DNA from: CAWGCA01 sp963820955
Lineage (GTDB): Bacteria > Pseudomonadota > Gammaproteobacteria > Chromatiales > Chromatiaceae
Assembly: GCA_963820955.1 (NCBI GenBank)
Contig: CAWGCA010000053.1
Coordinates: 1 to 64,000 of the forward strand
Reading direction: 5' to 3'
Length of the DNA: 64,000 nt
Part shown: positions 42,821-52,508 of the stretch, in pieces
Layout of the letters: each line of letters starts with the position of its first letter
Position numbering within the stretch: position 1 is the stretch's first letter
Position numbers and translations under genes: made by a program
The notes under the pieces: model-generated
What the model saw: the letters and a program-made list of their open reading frames with translations, nothing else
Told to the model about the DNA's origin: nothing
The model's database searches: none

Positions 42821-44338
42821 TCAATCTCCCACTTCCTGGCACGGCTTCTGATCCTGGCCATCACCCTCCTGACAGAGCCTTATTTTGCCGCTCTGGCGCT
42901 GCTCGATGTTCTGGAAAGAGAGTCGGTACGCGGTATAGTACTTTAGAATATTGCGCACATAACGCACCGTCTCCTGGCCAACGGTACGCAGCGCGGCCAG
43001 CTCTACGTTACTAAACCAGCGATTGGCATCCAGCCCCATCTTGACCGCCCGCTCCCGCATCTGCCGTACCTTGGCGGGTCCCGCATTGTAGGCCGCCAAG
43101 GCAAAGTACGCCTGATCGTCACTGGCTATAGACGGATCGGAAAAATAGCGATCACGCACAAATGCCAGGTACTTCACCCCAGCATGGATATTCGGCTCCA
43201 GCTTGTCGATGCGTTTGATCCCGACCTGCTTGTCAGCGGCCGTGGACTTCTTGATCTGCATGATTCCAATAGCCCCCGACGGATTTTTCTTGGAGTGGTC
43301 CAGCCCGGACTCCTGATAGGCCTGGGCAACGATTTTCAACCAATCGAAGTCGTACTGTGCGGCATATTTCCGGAACAAAGCGGCGACGGCCTCAAACCGC
43401 TTTCGCCCTTTGGCCGAAGCCGGGTTCTCGATCCAACGGGCGTTCTGGTAATAGCGGCGAAACAGCATATTCCCCAGCAGTGTCCCCTTCTGGTGCTTTG
43501 CCACGAACTGGTTGAGGCTCTTAAGCAACTGGGGATTAGTCTTGCGCACCGCCCAGGCGATGTTGCCGTTGTCGTTGATTACTATGTCAGAGTTCACCTG
43601 GAGACCGGGGAGAACCCTCTTCCAGATTCCCGCAATGTGTTCATCCGCCACGGTAAATTCAATCACACCGGCATTAACCAACTCCAGCAGATCCTCCGTC
43701 TGCAGGTTCTCATCGACTTCCTGCACGACGATAGGGGCATGGCCTTGCTGTTGCAAGCGGCTGTTCGCCGCTGTCAGATGAGCGGCATAACTGCTGCCCC
43801 GCAACACATGCACCTGCCGCCCCGAGAGATCCTCTATAGCGGCCAAGGGCTGCGTTGCCGACCCTGTCACCAGCAGTTCCCGAACCCCCGGCAGATAGGG
43901 CCTGGAAAAGGCAACTTGCTTTGCTCTCTCGTCAGTGACGGTGAGGCCGGCCGCTATGATATCCCCCTTGCCTTCGTTCAGTAGCGGAATCAGGCGATCG
44001 AAGGGCACCGGGATGAAGACGAATTCGGTTCTGATCTGCTGCTTGGATACCCCCTTGTTGAGAAACTTTCGATATTCCTCCATCAGTTCGTATTCAAACC
44101 CGTGTGCCTGCGCCCCCTGCAGAAAATAGTTGGTTCGGTTATAGCTCACCAGGACCCGCAGAAAGCCCCGTTGCTTGATTCCATCCAGATCGCCCTGGAA
44201 TGGCTCATTCAACAGCCTGGTCAGCGGTGCCTGCGCCGACGGCTCAACCGCGGCACCCGTCGCGCAGAGCGGCAACAGAAGCAGCAGCCAGCATGCAGAC
44301 CACCGCCGGCGAAAACAATCCATACCCCCAAGCAGCAT
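42821..44338 (-). CDS. mltF: Membrane-bound lytic murein transglycosylase F
   Basis: About 505 residues from the Met at 44338 (a second choice is 44323). A hydrophobic export signal (WSACWLLLLLPLCATG) is followed by a periplasmic solute-binding-like domain (FLRVLVSYNRTNYFLQG to about residue 270) and a Slt catalytic domain. The latter shows the catalytic Glu in AQAYQESGLDH, then SGAIGIMQI and YFALAAYNAGPAKV. It cuts peptidoglycan glycan strands to give anhydromuropeptides. It is 48 bp downstream of the fused acyltransferase gene. Confidence 0.92.
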   Translation of the reverse strand: MLLGGMDCFRRRWSACWLLLLLPLCATGAAVEPSAQAPLTRLLNEPFQGDLDGIKQRGFLRVLVSYNRTNYFLQGAQAHGFEYELMEEYRKFLNKGVSKQQIRTEFVFIPVPFDRLIPLLNEGKGDIIAAGLTVTDERAKQVAFSRPYLPGVRELLVTGSATQPLAAIEDLSGRQVHVLRGSSYAAHLTAANSRLQQQGHAPIVVQEVDENLQTEDLLELVNAGVIEFTVADEHIAGIWKRVLPGLQVNSDIVINDNGNIAWAVRKTNPQLLKSLNQFVAKHQKGTLLGNMLFRRYYQNARWIENPASAKGRKRFEAVAALFRKYAAQYDFDWLKIVAQAYQESGLDHSKKNPSGAIGIMQIKKSTAADKQVGIKRIDKLEPNIHAGVKYLAFVRDRYFSDPSIASDDQAYFALAAYNAGPAKVRQMRERAVKMGLDANRWFSNVELAALRTVGQETVRYVRNILKYYTAYRLSFQNIEQRQSGKIRLCQEGDGQDQKPCQEVGD

Positions 44339-44386
44339 CCGCCGCCTGTGTTGCAATCGATCCTTTTTTCTGCACATATCTGCAGG

Positions 44387-47300
44387 CTAGCGCATCTTGC
44401 TTTCGGCGATCTCTTTCGCCGTACCGAAGTCGGTCTTTCCAGTGCCGAGCAGGGGCAGCTTGTCGATGTGTATGATAGTGGCCGGCACACTGAGCGCCGT
44501 CACGCCCTCGGCCTTGGCAAAGGCCGACAGTTCATCCCGTGAGGCCTTCTGGTTCTCGGTCAATAACACAAGCTGCTCGCCTTTTTTCTTGTCGGGCAGG
44601 TTAACCACCACATGACCGAAGCCCGGCCACACCTTGGCCGCCAGCGACTCCACCGCGGCCAGCGAAACCATCTCACCACCGATCTTGGCGAAGCGTTTCG
44701 CACGACCCTTGATGAACAGGTAGCCCTCCCCATCCAGTTCGACGATATCTCCGGTGTCATACCAGCCGTCCTGTGGCGGCTGCAGACGACCGGGGGCATC
44801 AGCCAGAAGGTAACCGCGCATGACGTTGGGGCCGTGTACCCAGAGCCGTCCACCCTCGTCGATGCCCGGCATTGCCTCCAGCCGGTGTTCGATACCCGGC
44901 ATCAGCCGCCCCACCGACCCCCTGCGGTTCTGCATCGGGGTATTCATCGCCAGCACCGGCGAGGTCTCGGTGGCGCCATAGCCTTCGAAAACACGCACGC
45001 CGAACCTCTCCCCCCAGATCTGGCGGGTAGTGTCTTTCAGCTTTTCGGCGCCGGTGAAAACGTAGCGGATACTGTAGAAGTCATAGGGATTGGCGAAGCG
45101 CGCATAGCCGGAGAGGAAGGTATCTGTGCCGAACAGGATGGTCGAGTTGCTGTCGTACACCAGTTCAGGGACTATGCGGTAGTGCAATGGCGAAGGATAG
45201 AGAAATACCTTAACACCGGCCAGCAACGGCAGCATGGTGCCGCAGGTGAGCCCGAATGAGTGGAACATGGGCAATGCGTTGAAGACGATATCAGAAGGCC
45301 CGAAGTCGATACAGGAACTGACCTGGTAACGATTCGCCTGTATGTTGTTGTGACTCAGGACAACCCCCTTGGGCGTCCCCTCGGTGCCAGAGGTGTAGAG
45401 TACAACGGCACTGGACAGATGATCGCGCACAGGGTCTGTCAGTCGATAGCTGAGTGCCGGGACGCGACTCGCCAGCAGACCCAACAGTTTACCGGGCAGG
45501 GTAATTTGCTGACGCACATCCTCCAGGTAGACCAGCCGTATTCCCGCTTTTTCGATAGCCGACACCATCTCCTGCAGATTTCCCATCTCCACGAAACGCC
45601 GGGAACTGCAGACCACCTGGATCTCGGTAGCGCCACAGCAGCTGATGACATTCTTGATGCCGGTAGAAAAGTTGAGCATTGCAGGCACCCGCCCGTATGC
45701 CTGCAGCCCGAAAAAGGCGATAGCGGTGGCGTTGATATTGGGCAGCAGCAGACCGACGTGTTCTGACGGACTGGTGTCCTTGGCCAGTTCACGGCCGAGG
45801 ATGAAACAACCGGTCAGCATAGCGCCGTAGTTCAGCGGCCGCCTTTCCACATCCTCCAGCACCTGGTGCTTTCGGCCGTGGGCTTTGCTGGCATCTAGCA
45901 GCGAGCGGAACAGGGTCTGCTGATAACGGCTGCTGCGAAACACCATGTCGGTCATCACGTCGTTGAGCTTCTGCCCCGCATACTGGCGCCGGGACCGGCC
46001 CTTCAATTCCTCCGGCACTTCAAAACTGCGGGGCGGCATGAAAGTCAGCCGTATCTTCGGGAACAGGCTGATGCGGACCTTGCCTTTGAGATGCGAAAAG
46101 GGCGAGTGCTGGGCGCCGTCGATGCGCACCGGCAGGATAGTCGCTCCCGAGCGGTCGGCGATCATACCCGCCCCCTCGTACACCTTCATCAGAGAGCCGG
46201 TCACCGTGATGCGCCCTTCCGGGAAAAGGACCACCTTTTCGCGCTCCCGGATGGAGGCAATCAACTCGCGGGTAGAGAGCGGGTTGGCCGGATCCAGGGC
46301 AAAGGTCTTGGCCATGGAGAGAAAAAACTTCACCAGGCGGTTGCGCGCGACATAGGTGTTAACGGCGAAGGTCAGATTGTCCGGAATATAGGCGGCGATC
46401 AGCAACGGATCCAGATAAGACTGGTGGTTAGCGACGATCAGCACCTTGTCACCGGCCTCTTTGTAGTGCTTCAGACCCTCCACCTCGACCCGGTAGAGTA
46501 TCTCCAGCAGCCAGGAGACCAAGGAACGCGCCAGCGCCCCCGGCAACAGGCGAGTGATATAGAAGGCAACGCCGGCGTTGACAATCGCCACACTCAGGAA
46601 GACCTCCGGCACGCTGAAGCCTGCCGTCAGCATGGCGGCAGTGCCGAGAGCCGATATCACCATGAACAGGGAGTTGATGATATTGACCGCCGCGATGTTG
46701 CGCGAACGATGTTCCTCGTCGCTGCGCTCCTGGACGATGGCATTCAAGGGCACCACGTAGATACCGCCGGCGATGGCGAGCAACAAAATGTCAACGAGGA
46801 TGCGCCAACCGTTGAATGTCGTCAGGAACTCAGCGGCGCCGATCAGGGCAGCGCCAGCGGCAGGCTGGGCGTGACGGCTGGCAAAATAGAGATCCACCGC
46901 AAACACGGTGATACCAAGGGCGCCCAAAGGAACGTAGGTGGCGTTGACGACACCTTTCAGCATACGGTTGCAGAGCAGGGAGCCAACACCAATGCCAACC
47001 GAGAAAACCAGCAGCAGCAGGGTCACCAGATTCTGGTTGCCACCCAGCACATCTTTACCGAAGGTGGGCACCTGGGCCAGGAAGGTAGCCCCTACCAGCC
47101 AGAACCAGGAGATCGCGAGGATGGCGAGGAAGATGTCGCGGTAACCCGCGGTATAGCGGATGATCTTCCAGGTCTCGGTCAGGAAGTTGGCATTGACCCT
47201 GAGCAATGGCATCGCCGGCTCGGTCGATGGGATGAAACGGCTGCTGTACCAGCCCGCCAGCGCCACAAGCAGGATGCAGATCGAGATGATATGCACCCCG

Positions 47301-47818
47301 CCCTGTATGAGGATGAAGACACCCCCTACCACGGTGCCCAGCAGGATCGCGAGAAAGGTGGCCGCCTCGATCAGCCCGTTGCCGCCGATCAGCTCATCCT
47401 TGTGCAGGTGGTCAGGCAGGATCGCATATTTGAGTGGTCCGAAAAAAGTCGATTGGGTGCCCATCAGGAACAGCATGATCATCAGAAAGCTGACGCTCTG
47501 CAGGTAGAAGCCGATGGCCGTTCCGATCATCAGAAATATCTCCGCTATCTTGATCAGCCGGATCAGCCGCGCCTTGTCGTACTTGTCGGACAACTGCCCG
47601 GCGGTGGCGGAGAACAGAAAAAAGGGCAGGATGAAAATGCCAGCCGCCGCCGTCACCATCAGCTGGGCATTGAGGCCCTGTTTACTGGCCAACGAATAGG
47701 TGATCAGTATCACCAGGGCGTTCTTGAATACGTTGTCGTTGAAAGCGCCCAGTGTCTGGGTCAGAAACAGCGGCAGAAAGCGGCGGGTCCCCAGGAGGGT
47801 GAACTGACTGTGAGACAT
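44387..47818 (-). CDS. LplT-PlsC-Aas trifunctional fusion (lysophospholipid transport and reacylation)
   Basis: A 1143-residue protein from the Met at 47818. Residues 1-~410 are an MFS/LplT-like lysophospholipid flippase (FLTQTLGAFNDNVFKNALVI). About 430-620 is a PlsC acyltransferase with NHQSYLD and FPEGRIT. About 660-1140 is an AMP-forming acyl-ACP/CoA ligase with YTSGTEGTPKG and GYGATETSP, and the terminal lysine region GTGKTDF. In E. coli LplT and Aas are separate proteins; here they are one chain. It should import 2-acyl lysophospholipids and reacylate them at the inner membrane. It overlaps the following gene region at its 5' side by spacing only. Confidence 0.9.
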   Translation of the reverse strand: MSHSQFTLLGTRRFLPLFLTQTLGAFNDNVFKNALVILITYSLASKQGLNAQLMVTAAAGIFILPFFLFSATAGQLSDKYDKARLIRLIKIAEIFLMIGTAIGFYLQSVSFLMIMLFLMGTQSTFFGPLKYAILPDHLHKDELIGGNGLIEAATFLAILLGTVVGGVFILIQGGVHIISICILLVALAGWYSSRFIPSTEPAMPLLRVNANFLTETWKIIRYTAGYRDIFLAILAISWFWLVGATFLAQVPTFGKDVLGGNQNLVTLLLLVFSVGIGVGSLLCNRMLKGVVNATYVPLGALGITVFAVDLYFASRHAQPAAGAALIGAAEFLTTFNGWRILVDILLLAIAGGIYVVPLNAIVQERSDEEHRSRNIAAVNIINSLFMVISALGTAAMLTAGFSVPEVFLSVAIVNAGVAFYITRLLPGALARSLVSWLLEILYRVEVEGLKHYKEAGDKVLIVANHQSYLDPLLIAAYIPDNLTFAVNTYVARNRLVKFFLSMAKTFALDPANPLSTRELIASIREREKVVLFPEGRITVTGSLMKVYEGAGMIADRSGATILPVRIDGAQHSPFSHLKGKVRISLFPKIRLTFMPPRSFEVPEELKGRSRRQYAGQKLNDVMTDMVFRSSRYQQTLFRSLLDASKAHGRKHQVLEDVERRPLNYGAMLTGCFILGRELAKDTSPSEHVGLLLPNINATAIAFFGLQAYGRVPAMLNFSTGIKNVISCCGATEIQVVCSSRRFVEMGNLQEMVSAIEKAGIRLVYLEDVRQQITLPGKLLGLLASRVPALSYRLTDPVRDHLSSAVVLYTSGTEGTPKGVVLSHNNIQANRYQVSSCIDFGPSDIVFNALPMFHSFGLTCGTMLPLLAGVKVFLYPSPLHYRIVPELVYDSNSTILFGTDTFLSGYARFANPYDFYSIRYVFTGAEKLKDTTRQIWGERFGVRVFEGYGATETSPVLAMNTPMQNRRGSVGRLMPGIEHRLEAMPGIDEGGRLWVHGPNVMRGYLLADAPGRLQPPQDGWYDTGDIVELDGEGYLFIKGRAKRFAKIGGEMVSLAAVESLAAKVWPGFGHVVVNLPDKKKGEQLVLLTENQKASRDELSAFAKAEGVTALSVPATIIHIDKLPLLGTGKTDFGTAKEIAESKMR

Positions 47819-47889
47819 ATAGATTCCTTGGTTGTTTTTTATCGGCCGGGGAAAACACCCGGCAGATCCAGGCAGCGCCAGCAGTAGTC

Positions 47890-48927
47890 TCACCCATCGG
47901 CAAGCAAGGCCAATTCGGAGGCCAGTTCTTGCTGCCCGATAGAGTTGAAATTTTCCCGTTCAAAGATCGTAAAGCCGCCTGCCGTTTCGTACCAGGCGAA
48001 GCCACGGGCCCAGGGCGAATGGCTGTACTCACCCTGCCTAAGACGGCGCAGACAGTAAATTCTACCGGGCAGATAGATCAGATTATAACTGATATTGCGG
48101 CGGTGCAGTTCGGAGACCAAACGCCAGGCCTCAGCACTGCTGAAAAAGCACTGGCAACGGAGCGGATAGGCCAGAGAGCCCCCATTATGCTGCCAGAGGG
48201 GATCCGCTACCGGCAGCATACGGCGACGCTGAAACATCTGGAAGTGGAGGTGGTTGACCGATGCGTAGGCGCCCAGACTGTTATAGCCAAAACCGACGCC
48301 CGGCAGTGTCCGCGCCAGCGTTTCGGTCAACTGCCAGAGATAATCATTGTCTCGCTCGCGCAGAAACTGGGACAGGCCAGCACGTGGTTCCGGCACCAAC
48401 AGCCCGTGCATTTCCACGAACGGAAACTTGTTGTAAAACACAGCCGCATTGCGGCCGCACAACCAGCCCTGCCAAAGGATCTCCTTGCGCAGGAACGGCT
48501 TGTTGAAATTGAACCCCGCCGGGTCATAGGGCGCGGTGATACGGGTAACGGCCTTCCCCGTCATGCGGGCGGGGCGAAAGGCGCGCAACGGGTTGAACTG
48601 CAGCTCCCAGGGGCCTACCTGGCGAAACTCGGTGGCCGACAAGCCATCGAACCCCACTGCCAGCAACCGGCGAAAGACAGACAGGTCGTCCTCCGCATCA
48701 TCCAGGATCAGTCCCTGGCGGTCCGTTTCGCGCATATTGGCGGCAAGCCGCAGAAATCGGCGTCTCAATTTATCACCCAGAACCTGCCACAACACAGGAT
48801 CGAAGCCCGCATTGGCCAGCACCAGGATATAGACCCCCAACTCGTCGTATCCGGACAGCAGTTCCTGCAGTCCGGTCTCGAAGTTGTGTCGGAAGTTTTC
48901 GGGGGAGGAGAAAGGGGAGGGTTTCAA
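47890..48927 (-). CDS. HIT-superfamily, VTC2/DUF4922-like nucleotidyltransferase-type protein
   Basis: A 345-residue protein. The HIT-like active-site strand is ASVNHLHFQMF (HxHxQ as in GDP-L-galactose phosphorylase and GalT). Nearby segments are RAFRPARMTGK, FPFVEMHGLLVPEPRAGLSQFL and YNSLGAYASVNHL. No signal or membrane segment. By analogy it would transfer or release a nucleotide-sugar phosphate; real substrate is unknown. The stop lies 71 bp before the LplT-PlsC-Aas start, and its own start overlaps the permease stop by 4 bp, so these three may be one operon. Confidence 0.7.
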   Translation of the reverse strand: MKPSPFSSPENFRHNFETGLQELLSGYDELGVYILVLANAGFDPVLWQVLGDKLRRRFLRLAANMRETDRQGLILDDAEDDLSVFRRLLAVGFDGLSATEFRQVGPWELQFNPLRAFRPARMTGKAVTRITAPYDPAGFNFNKPFLRKEILWQGWLCGRNAAVFYNKFPFVEMHGLLVPEPRAGLSQFLRERDNDYLWQLTETLARTLPGVGFGYNSLGAYASVNHLHFQMFQRRRMLPVADPLWQHNGGSLAYPLRCQCFFSSAEAWRLVSELHRRNISYNLIYLPGRIYCLRRLRQGEYSHSPWARGFAWYETAGGFTIFERENFNSIGQQELASELALLADG

Positions 48928-50039
48928 CCGCAGCAGCCCCCGTCTTCCCGGGCCTTCCCCCGGGTCAGGTAACGGCGAAAGGGCTTGATCGCTGCAACGA
49001 CCAGCACCAGCAGACTCAGCGTCGATAGAATAACGGGCAGTTCTCTCTCTTCCGTGCCGCTATTGGCCATGCCAGCCAGGGCATCTATATCAAAGGTGGC
49101 CACCAGTTCATCCAACCCAAGGCCGAGCAGGAGACTGACTCCACCTACCCCGACGAGATAGGCGATCAAGGCCCGCCCCCCGAGTTCTCGCCGCACCAGC
49201 AGCAGGCCGGCCAGATTGCTGGCCGGTCCCGCCAGCAGGAAGACCAGCACCGTACCCGGGGAAACACCAGCAAACAGCATGGCGTGGGCCAGCGGCGTAC
49301 TGGCCGTCGCGCAGACATACATGGGTACAGAGATCAGCAGAATCAGGAGCATCGCCCCGAGACCACTGCCCCAGGCTGCCAGCAGACCCGGCGGCACCAG
49401 GGTTACCACTAGCCCGGCGGCCAGGATACCCACTGTCAACCAGAGGACGAGATCGTCCAAAAGGTCGCTGAAGGCATAACGCAATCCACCCAGGGTGCGC
49501 CGCCAGAGGCCTTCGCGGTCGGCCACCCCACCGCTGGCGACAGCACAGCCGCGGTCACAACTGGACCCGGTATCGCATCCAGACCCTGAGGCTGATTGCT
49601 CCAGCTGCAGCCCGCCGCCAGGTTCTGAACCGGGCTGCTCCATGCGCCCGACCAGCAGGCCAGCGATGATAGCGGACAACACTGCGGACAGCGGCCGCAG
49701 CAGGGCCAGAAAGGGGCCCAGCAGCACCCAGGATAGGGCCACCGAATCCACTCCCGTTTCGGGTGTGGCGATGAGAAAAGAGGTGGTGGCGGCAGGGGAC
49801 GCCCCGGATCGGTGCAGGGAAAATGCGGCCGGCAGGGTGCCACAGGAGCAGAGCGGAAGGGGCGCACCGATCAGCGCGGCGCGAGTTACCGGCCCGAAAC
49901 CGTTGCCCCCCAGGGAGCGGCCGACCAGTGCCGTTGGGAGCCATGCATGGATCAGTCCTGCCGACACCAGCCCCAGCAGTAACCAGGGTGCCGAAACAAG
50001 CGCCAACTCCAGGGTGTTGTCGAAAAAGGCTTCCACCAT
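48924..50039 (-). CDS. SO_0444-type Cu/Zn efflux permease (DUF318/YraQ-like)
   Basis: A 371-residue membrane protein with about ten helices. The conserved motif GAPLPLCSCGTLPAAFSLHRSGASPAATTSFLIATPETG is near residue 55, and the second repeat PMYVCATASTPLAHAMLFAGVSPG near 240. A Cys-rich cytoplasmic loop (SGCDTGSSCDRGC) and a CC-containing C-terminus (EDGGCCG) are typical metal-binding parts. It probably exports copper or zinc. It is upstream of the HIT-like gene and near the zinc-uptake locus. Confidence 0.85.
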   Translation of the reverse strand: MVEAFFDNTLELALVSAPWLLLGLVSAGLIHAWLPTALVGRSLGGNGFGPVTRAALIGAPLPLCSCGTLPAAFSLHRSGASPAATTSFLIATPETGVDSVALSWVLLGPFLALLRPLSAVLSAIIAGLLVGRMEQPGSEPGGGLQLEQSASGSGCDTGSSCDRGCAVASGGVADREGLWRRTLGGLRYAFSDLLDDLVLWLTVGILAAGLVVTLVPPGLLAAWGSGLGAMLLILLISVPMYVCATASTPLAHAMLFAGVSPGTVLVFLLAGPASNLAGLLLVRRELGGRALIAYLVGVGGVSLLLGLGLDELVATFDIDALAGMANSGTEERELPVILSTLSLLVLVVAAIKPFRRYLTRGKAREDGGCCG

Positions 50040-50133
50040 TTTGCAAAGGAATATCGGCTGCGTATAAACGAGAAATTTGACTAGTATATTGTGCTGACCC
50101 TACCTAGGCGAATTGCGCTGAGGTGACTGGCTA

Positions 50134-50415
50134 CTATGGCTCGTCAGATGAGACAGGGGCCTTTCCTTTCACCCCGCTCTCCGCTGCTGCCTTGCCGGTC
50201 CGTTTTTCCGGAACCGGATCGTATCCCCCCTCGTGAAAGGGGTGGCAGCGCGACACCCTTTTCAAACCCAGCCAGATCCCTTTCAGCGCCCCGTGCCGCT
50301 CTATGGCCTCCTGGGTATATGCGGAACAGCTGGGATAATAGCGGCAGTTGTTGCCCAGAAAGGGGCTGATCAAGTAGCCGTATCCGCGGATCAACAGGAT
50401 GAGTAGTCTCTTCAC
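50134..50415 (-). CDS. yidD: YidD, membrane protein insertion efficiency factor
   Basis: A 93-residue protein from the GTG at 50415, which gives the canonical start VKRLLILLIRGYGYLISPFLG. The longer frame to 50466 would overlap zur. The core NNCRYYPSCSAYTQEAIERHGALKGIWLGLKRVSRCHPFHEGGYDPVP carries the three conserved cysteines. It assists YidC-dependent insertion. Usually it sits in rpmH-rnpA-yidD-yidC; here it follows zur, which is atypical. Confidence 0.9.
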   Translation of the reverse strand: MKRLLILLIRGYGYLISPFLGNNCRYYPSCSAYTQEAIERHGALKGIWLGLKRVSRCHPFHEGGYDPVPEKRTGKAAAESGVKGKAPVSSDEP

Positions 50416-50434
50416 TCCATATTCCGTGAATTTA

Positions 50435-50905
50435 TCAGCGTATCTTGGTATCGGCGCAACGGGCACAGCATCCGGTCACCTCGATAATCCTTGAATCCGC
50501 TCTGAATCCCAATGCACGGACCGCCCTGCCCAGGATGCGCTCTACCGACTGATCCTCCAGTTCCTCCACCTGACCGCAATCGCGGCAGATCAGAAACTGA
50601 CCGGCATGGGGGTGATCGGGCTGCACACAACTGACAAAGGCGTTGAGGGACTCCAGGCGGTGCACTAACCCCTGTTTCTGCAGAAACTGCAGTGCCCGAT
50701 AGACCGTGGCCGGCTTGGCCCCGGGTATCATTCCCGTCAGTTGCTCCAGAATTTCATAGGCCCCCATCGGCTGAACACGACTGCAGAGAATCCCCAGTAC
50801 CCGTCGCCGCTGGTGTGTCAGACGCACACCCCGCTCCCGGCAAAGCCGGTCGGCCTGCTGCAGGATGACGGATACCTCGCCCCCTCGGCTTGGCAGCTGC
50901 TTCAT
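50435..50905 (-). CDS. zur: Fur-family regulator, Zur type
   Basis: A 156-residue regulator. The winged helix contains GVRLTHQRRRVLGILCSR and KPATVYRALQFLQKQGLVHRLES; the structural zinc site is CRDCGQVEE together with CARC at the C-terminus. His/Asp residues in QPDHPHAGQF form the regulatory site. Placement directly after znuB and the znuA Zur box make zinc the sensed metal. It would repress its own operon. Confidence 0.88.
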   Translation of the reverse strand: MKQLPSRGGEVSVILQQADRLCRERGVRLTHQRRRVLGILCSRVQPMGAYEILEQLTGMIPGAKPATVYRALQFLQKQGLVHRLESLNAFVSCVQPDHPHAGQFLICRDCGQVEELEDQSVERILGRAVRALGFRADSRIIEVTGCCARCADTKIR

Positions 50906-50915
50906 CCCGATAGGC

Positions 50916-51770
50916 CTACGGTGAAGTTTCCCTGCTAAAACTCAGCCCATAGCGCCGCTTCAGAGCAGTTCCGATCAGGGTCGACAACAGATAATTCATC
51001 CCGGCCACTAGAATGATCGTTGCCCCCGCAGGCAAATCTGACTGATAAGCCGTTCCCAGGCCGACTAAGGTAAACACCATGCCCAGCAGGGTGGCAAGCA
51101 GCATCATCTTACCCAGGGTGTGCACATACTGGGCGGCTATGGCCGCCGGCAAAGTCAGCAGTGCAATTACCAGAATCAGGCCCACCACCTGAATCAACAG
51201 CACCACGGTAACCGCCACCAGGCAGAGTAGCAGCAGGTAGAAAAATGTCACCGGGACCCCCCGCAATCGGGCAAATTCCTCGTCGAAGGAGACCGCCAGA
51301 AAGGGCCAGTAGAAAAGCAGCACTGCCATGAGCACCAGCAGATCCAACCCCGCCATCAACCATAAGTCCTGCCCCGCCACCATCAGGATATTTCCAAACA
51401 GATAGCTCATCAGATCGACGTTGTAACCAGGAGTACGGGAAATAAAGAGGATGCCGATGGCCATGCCCACCGCCCAGACCGCCCCGATCAAGGTATCTTC
51501 CTGCTCGCGCCAGCGCAGCTTCACCCACCCGATCAGCAGCGCGGCCACCAGGGCGGCCACCAAAGCCCCGCCGAGCGGACTTAGCCCATAGAAAAAAGCA
51601 ACGCCCATGCCACCAAGCACTGTGTGGGAAATCCCCCCGGCGAGAAAGCCGATTCGCTTCACCACTACGTAACTGCCCATGATGCCGCAGCCCACACTGG
51701 CCAGCAGCCCGCCAATCAGGGCGTGCTGCAGAAATCCGTACTGAAGCAATGCATCAAACAGACTGCTCAT
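50916..51770 (-). CDS. znuB: Zinc ABC transporter permease ZnuB
   Basis: A 284-residue ABC-3 family permease with about eight helices. It starts SLFDALLQYGFLQHALIGGLLASVGCGIMGSYVVVKRIGFLAGGISH and shows the FDEEFARLRGVPVTFFYLLLL block typical of Zn/Mn permeases. It forms the transmembrane channel with ZnuC and ZnuA. It is 3 bp downstream of znuC. Confidence 0.93.
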   Translation of the reverse strand: MSSLFDALLQYGFLQHALIGGLLASVGCGIMGSYVVVKRIGFLAGGISHTVLGGMGVAFFYGLSPLGGALVAALVAALLIGWVKLRWREQEDTLIGAVWAVGMAIGILFISRTPGYNVDLMSYLFGNILMVAGQDLWLMAGLDLLVLMAVLLFYWPFLAVSFDEEFARLRGVPVTFFYLLLLCLVAVTVVLLIQVVGLILVIALLTLPAAIAAQYVHTLGKMMLLATLLGMVFTLVGLGTAYQSDLPAGATIILVAGMNYLLSTLIGTALKRRYGLSFSRETSP

Positions 51771-51773
51771 CGA

Positions 51774-52508
51774 TCACCCGTGTACATGTTCCACCATCCG
51801 TACCTCCGATCCGTAGAGCTCACTGATCACCTTGCCATCGATATCCGCCGTATGGTGACACATCAGTGAGCGGTTGAGGCAGGCCACCCGATTGACGTAG
51901 CGGGAGATGAAACCGATGTCGTGGGAGACCACGATAATGGTCATTCGCCGGTTGAGCTGCTCAAGCAGATCGAAGATGTCGGTCTCGATGCGCATGTCGA
52001 TATTGGCGGTTGGCTCATCCAGGATCAGAATCCGTGGTTCACAAGCCAGCGCCCGGGCCAGCAGCACCCGCTGCAGCTGCCCCCCGGACAGGGTGTAGAG
52101 CTGGCGTCCCGCCAGATCCACCACCTCGGTCTCTTCCATCGCCTGCCGTGCGATCTCCCGGTCCCGGTTTCGAAAACGCCCCGGCAACCAGCCGTGACGG
52201 AGGCGCCCCATCAGCACGGCATGCGCCACACTGATCGGAAAATCGCGACGAAACGTAGGATACTGGGAAACATAACCTATCTGTTTTCTCCCCTCCCGGG
52301 GCGGTCGCCCGAGTACCTGTACCTGACCGGCCTGGGGTTCGAGCAAACCGAGAACCAACTTCAGCAAGGTGCTTTTTCCTCCGGCATTGGGACCGACCAC
52401 TCCGAGAAATTCGCCTTCCCCCAATTCCAGATTCACCCCTTCCAGCACGGCCGGCCCGTCATAGGCGAAGCTGACATCCACCAACTTGACCGCCGGTAAG
52501 TCGTTCAT
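51774..52508 (-). CDS. znuC: Zinc ABC transporter ATPase ZnuC
   Basis: A 244-residue ABC ATPase: Walker A GPNAGGKST, signature LSGGQLQRVLLARALA, Walker B ILILDEPT, and the switch His in IIVVSHD. Usual length. The His-containing C-terminus ends HVHG. Its ATG overlaps the znuA stop by 4 bp. Confidence 0.93.
   Translation of the reverse strand: MNDLPAVKLVDVSFAYDGPAVLEGVNLELGEGEFLGVVGPNAGGKSTLLKLVLGLLEPQAGQVQVLGRPPREGRKQIGYVSQYPTFRRDFPISVAHAVLMGRLRHGWLPGRFRNRDREIARQAMEETEVVDLAGRQLYTLSGGQLQRVLLARALACEPRILILDEPTANIDMRIETDIFDLLEQLNRRMTIIVVSHDIGFISRYVNRVACLNRSLMCHHTADIDGKVISELYGSEVRMVEHVHG

Noticed and set aside
46091..47887. 598-residue frame on the plus strand
   Set aside because: Antisense shadow of the LplT-PlsC-Aas gene; extreme Gln/His/Arg/Gly composition.
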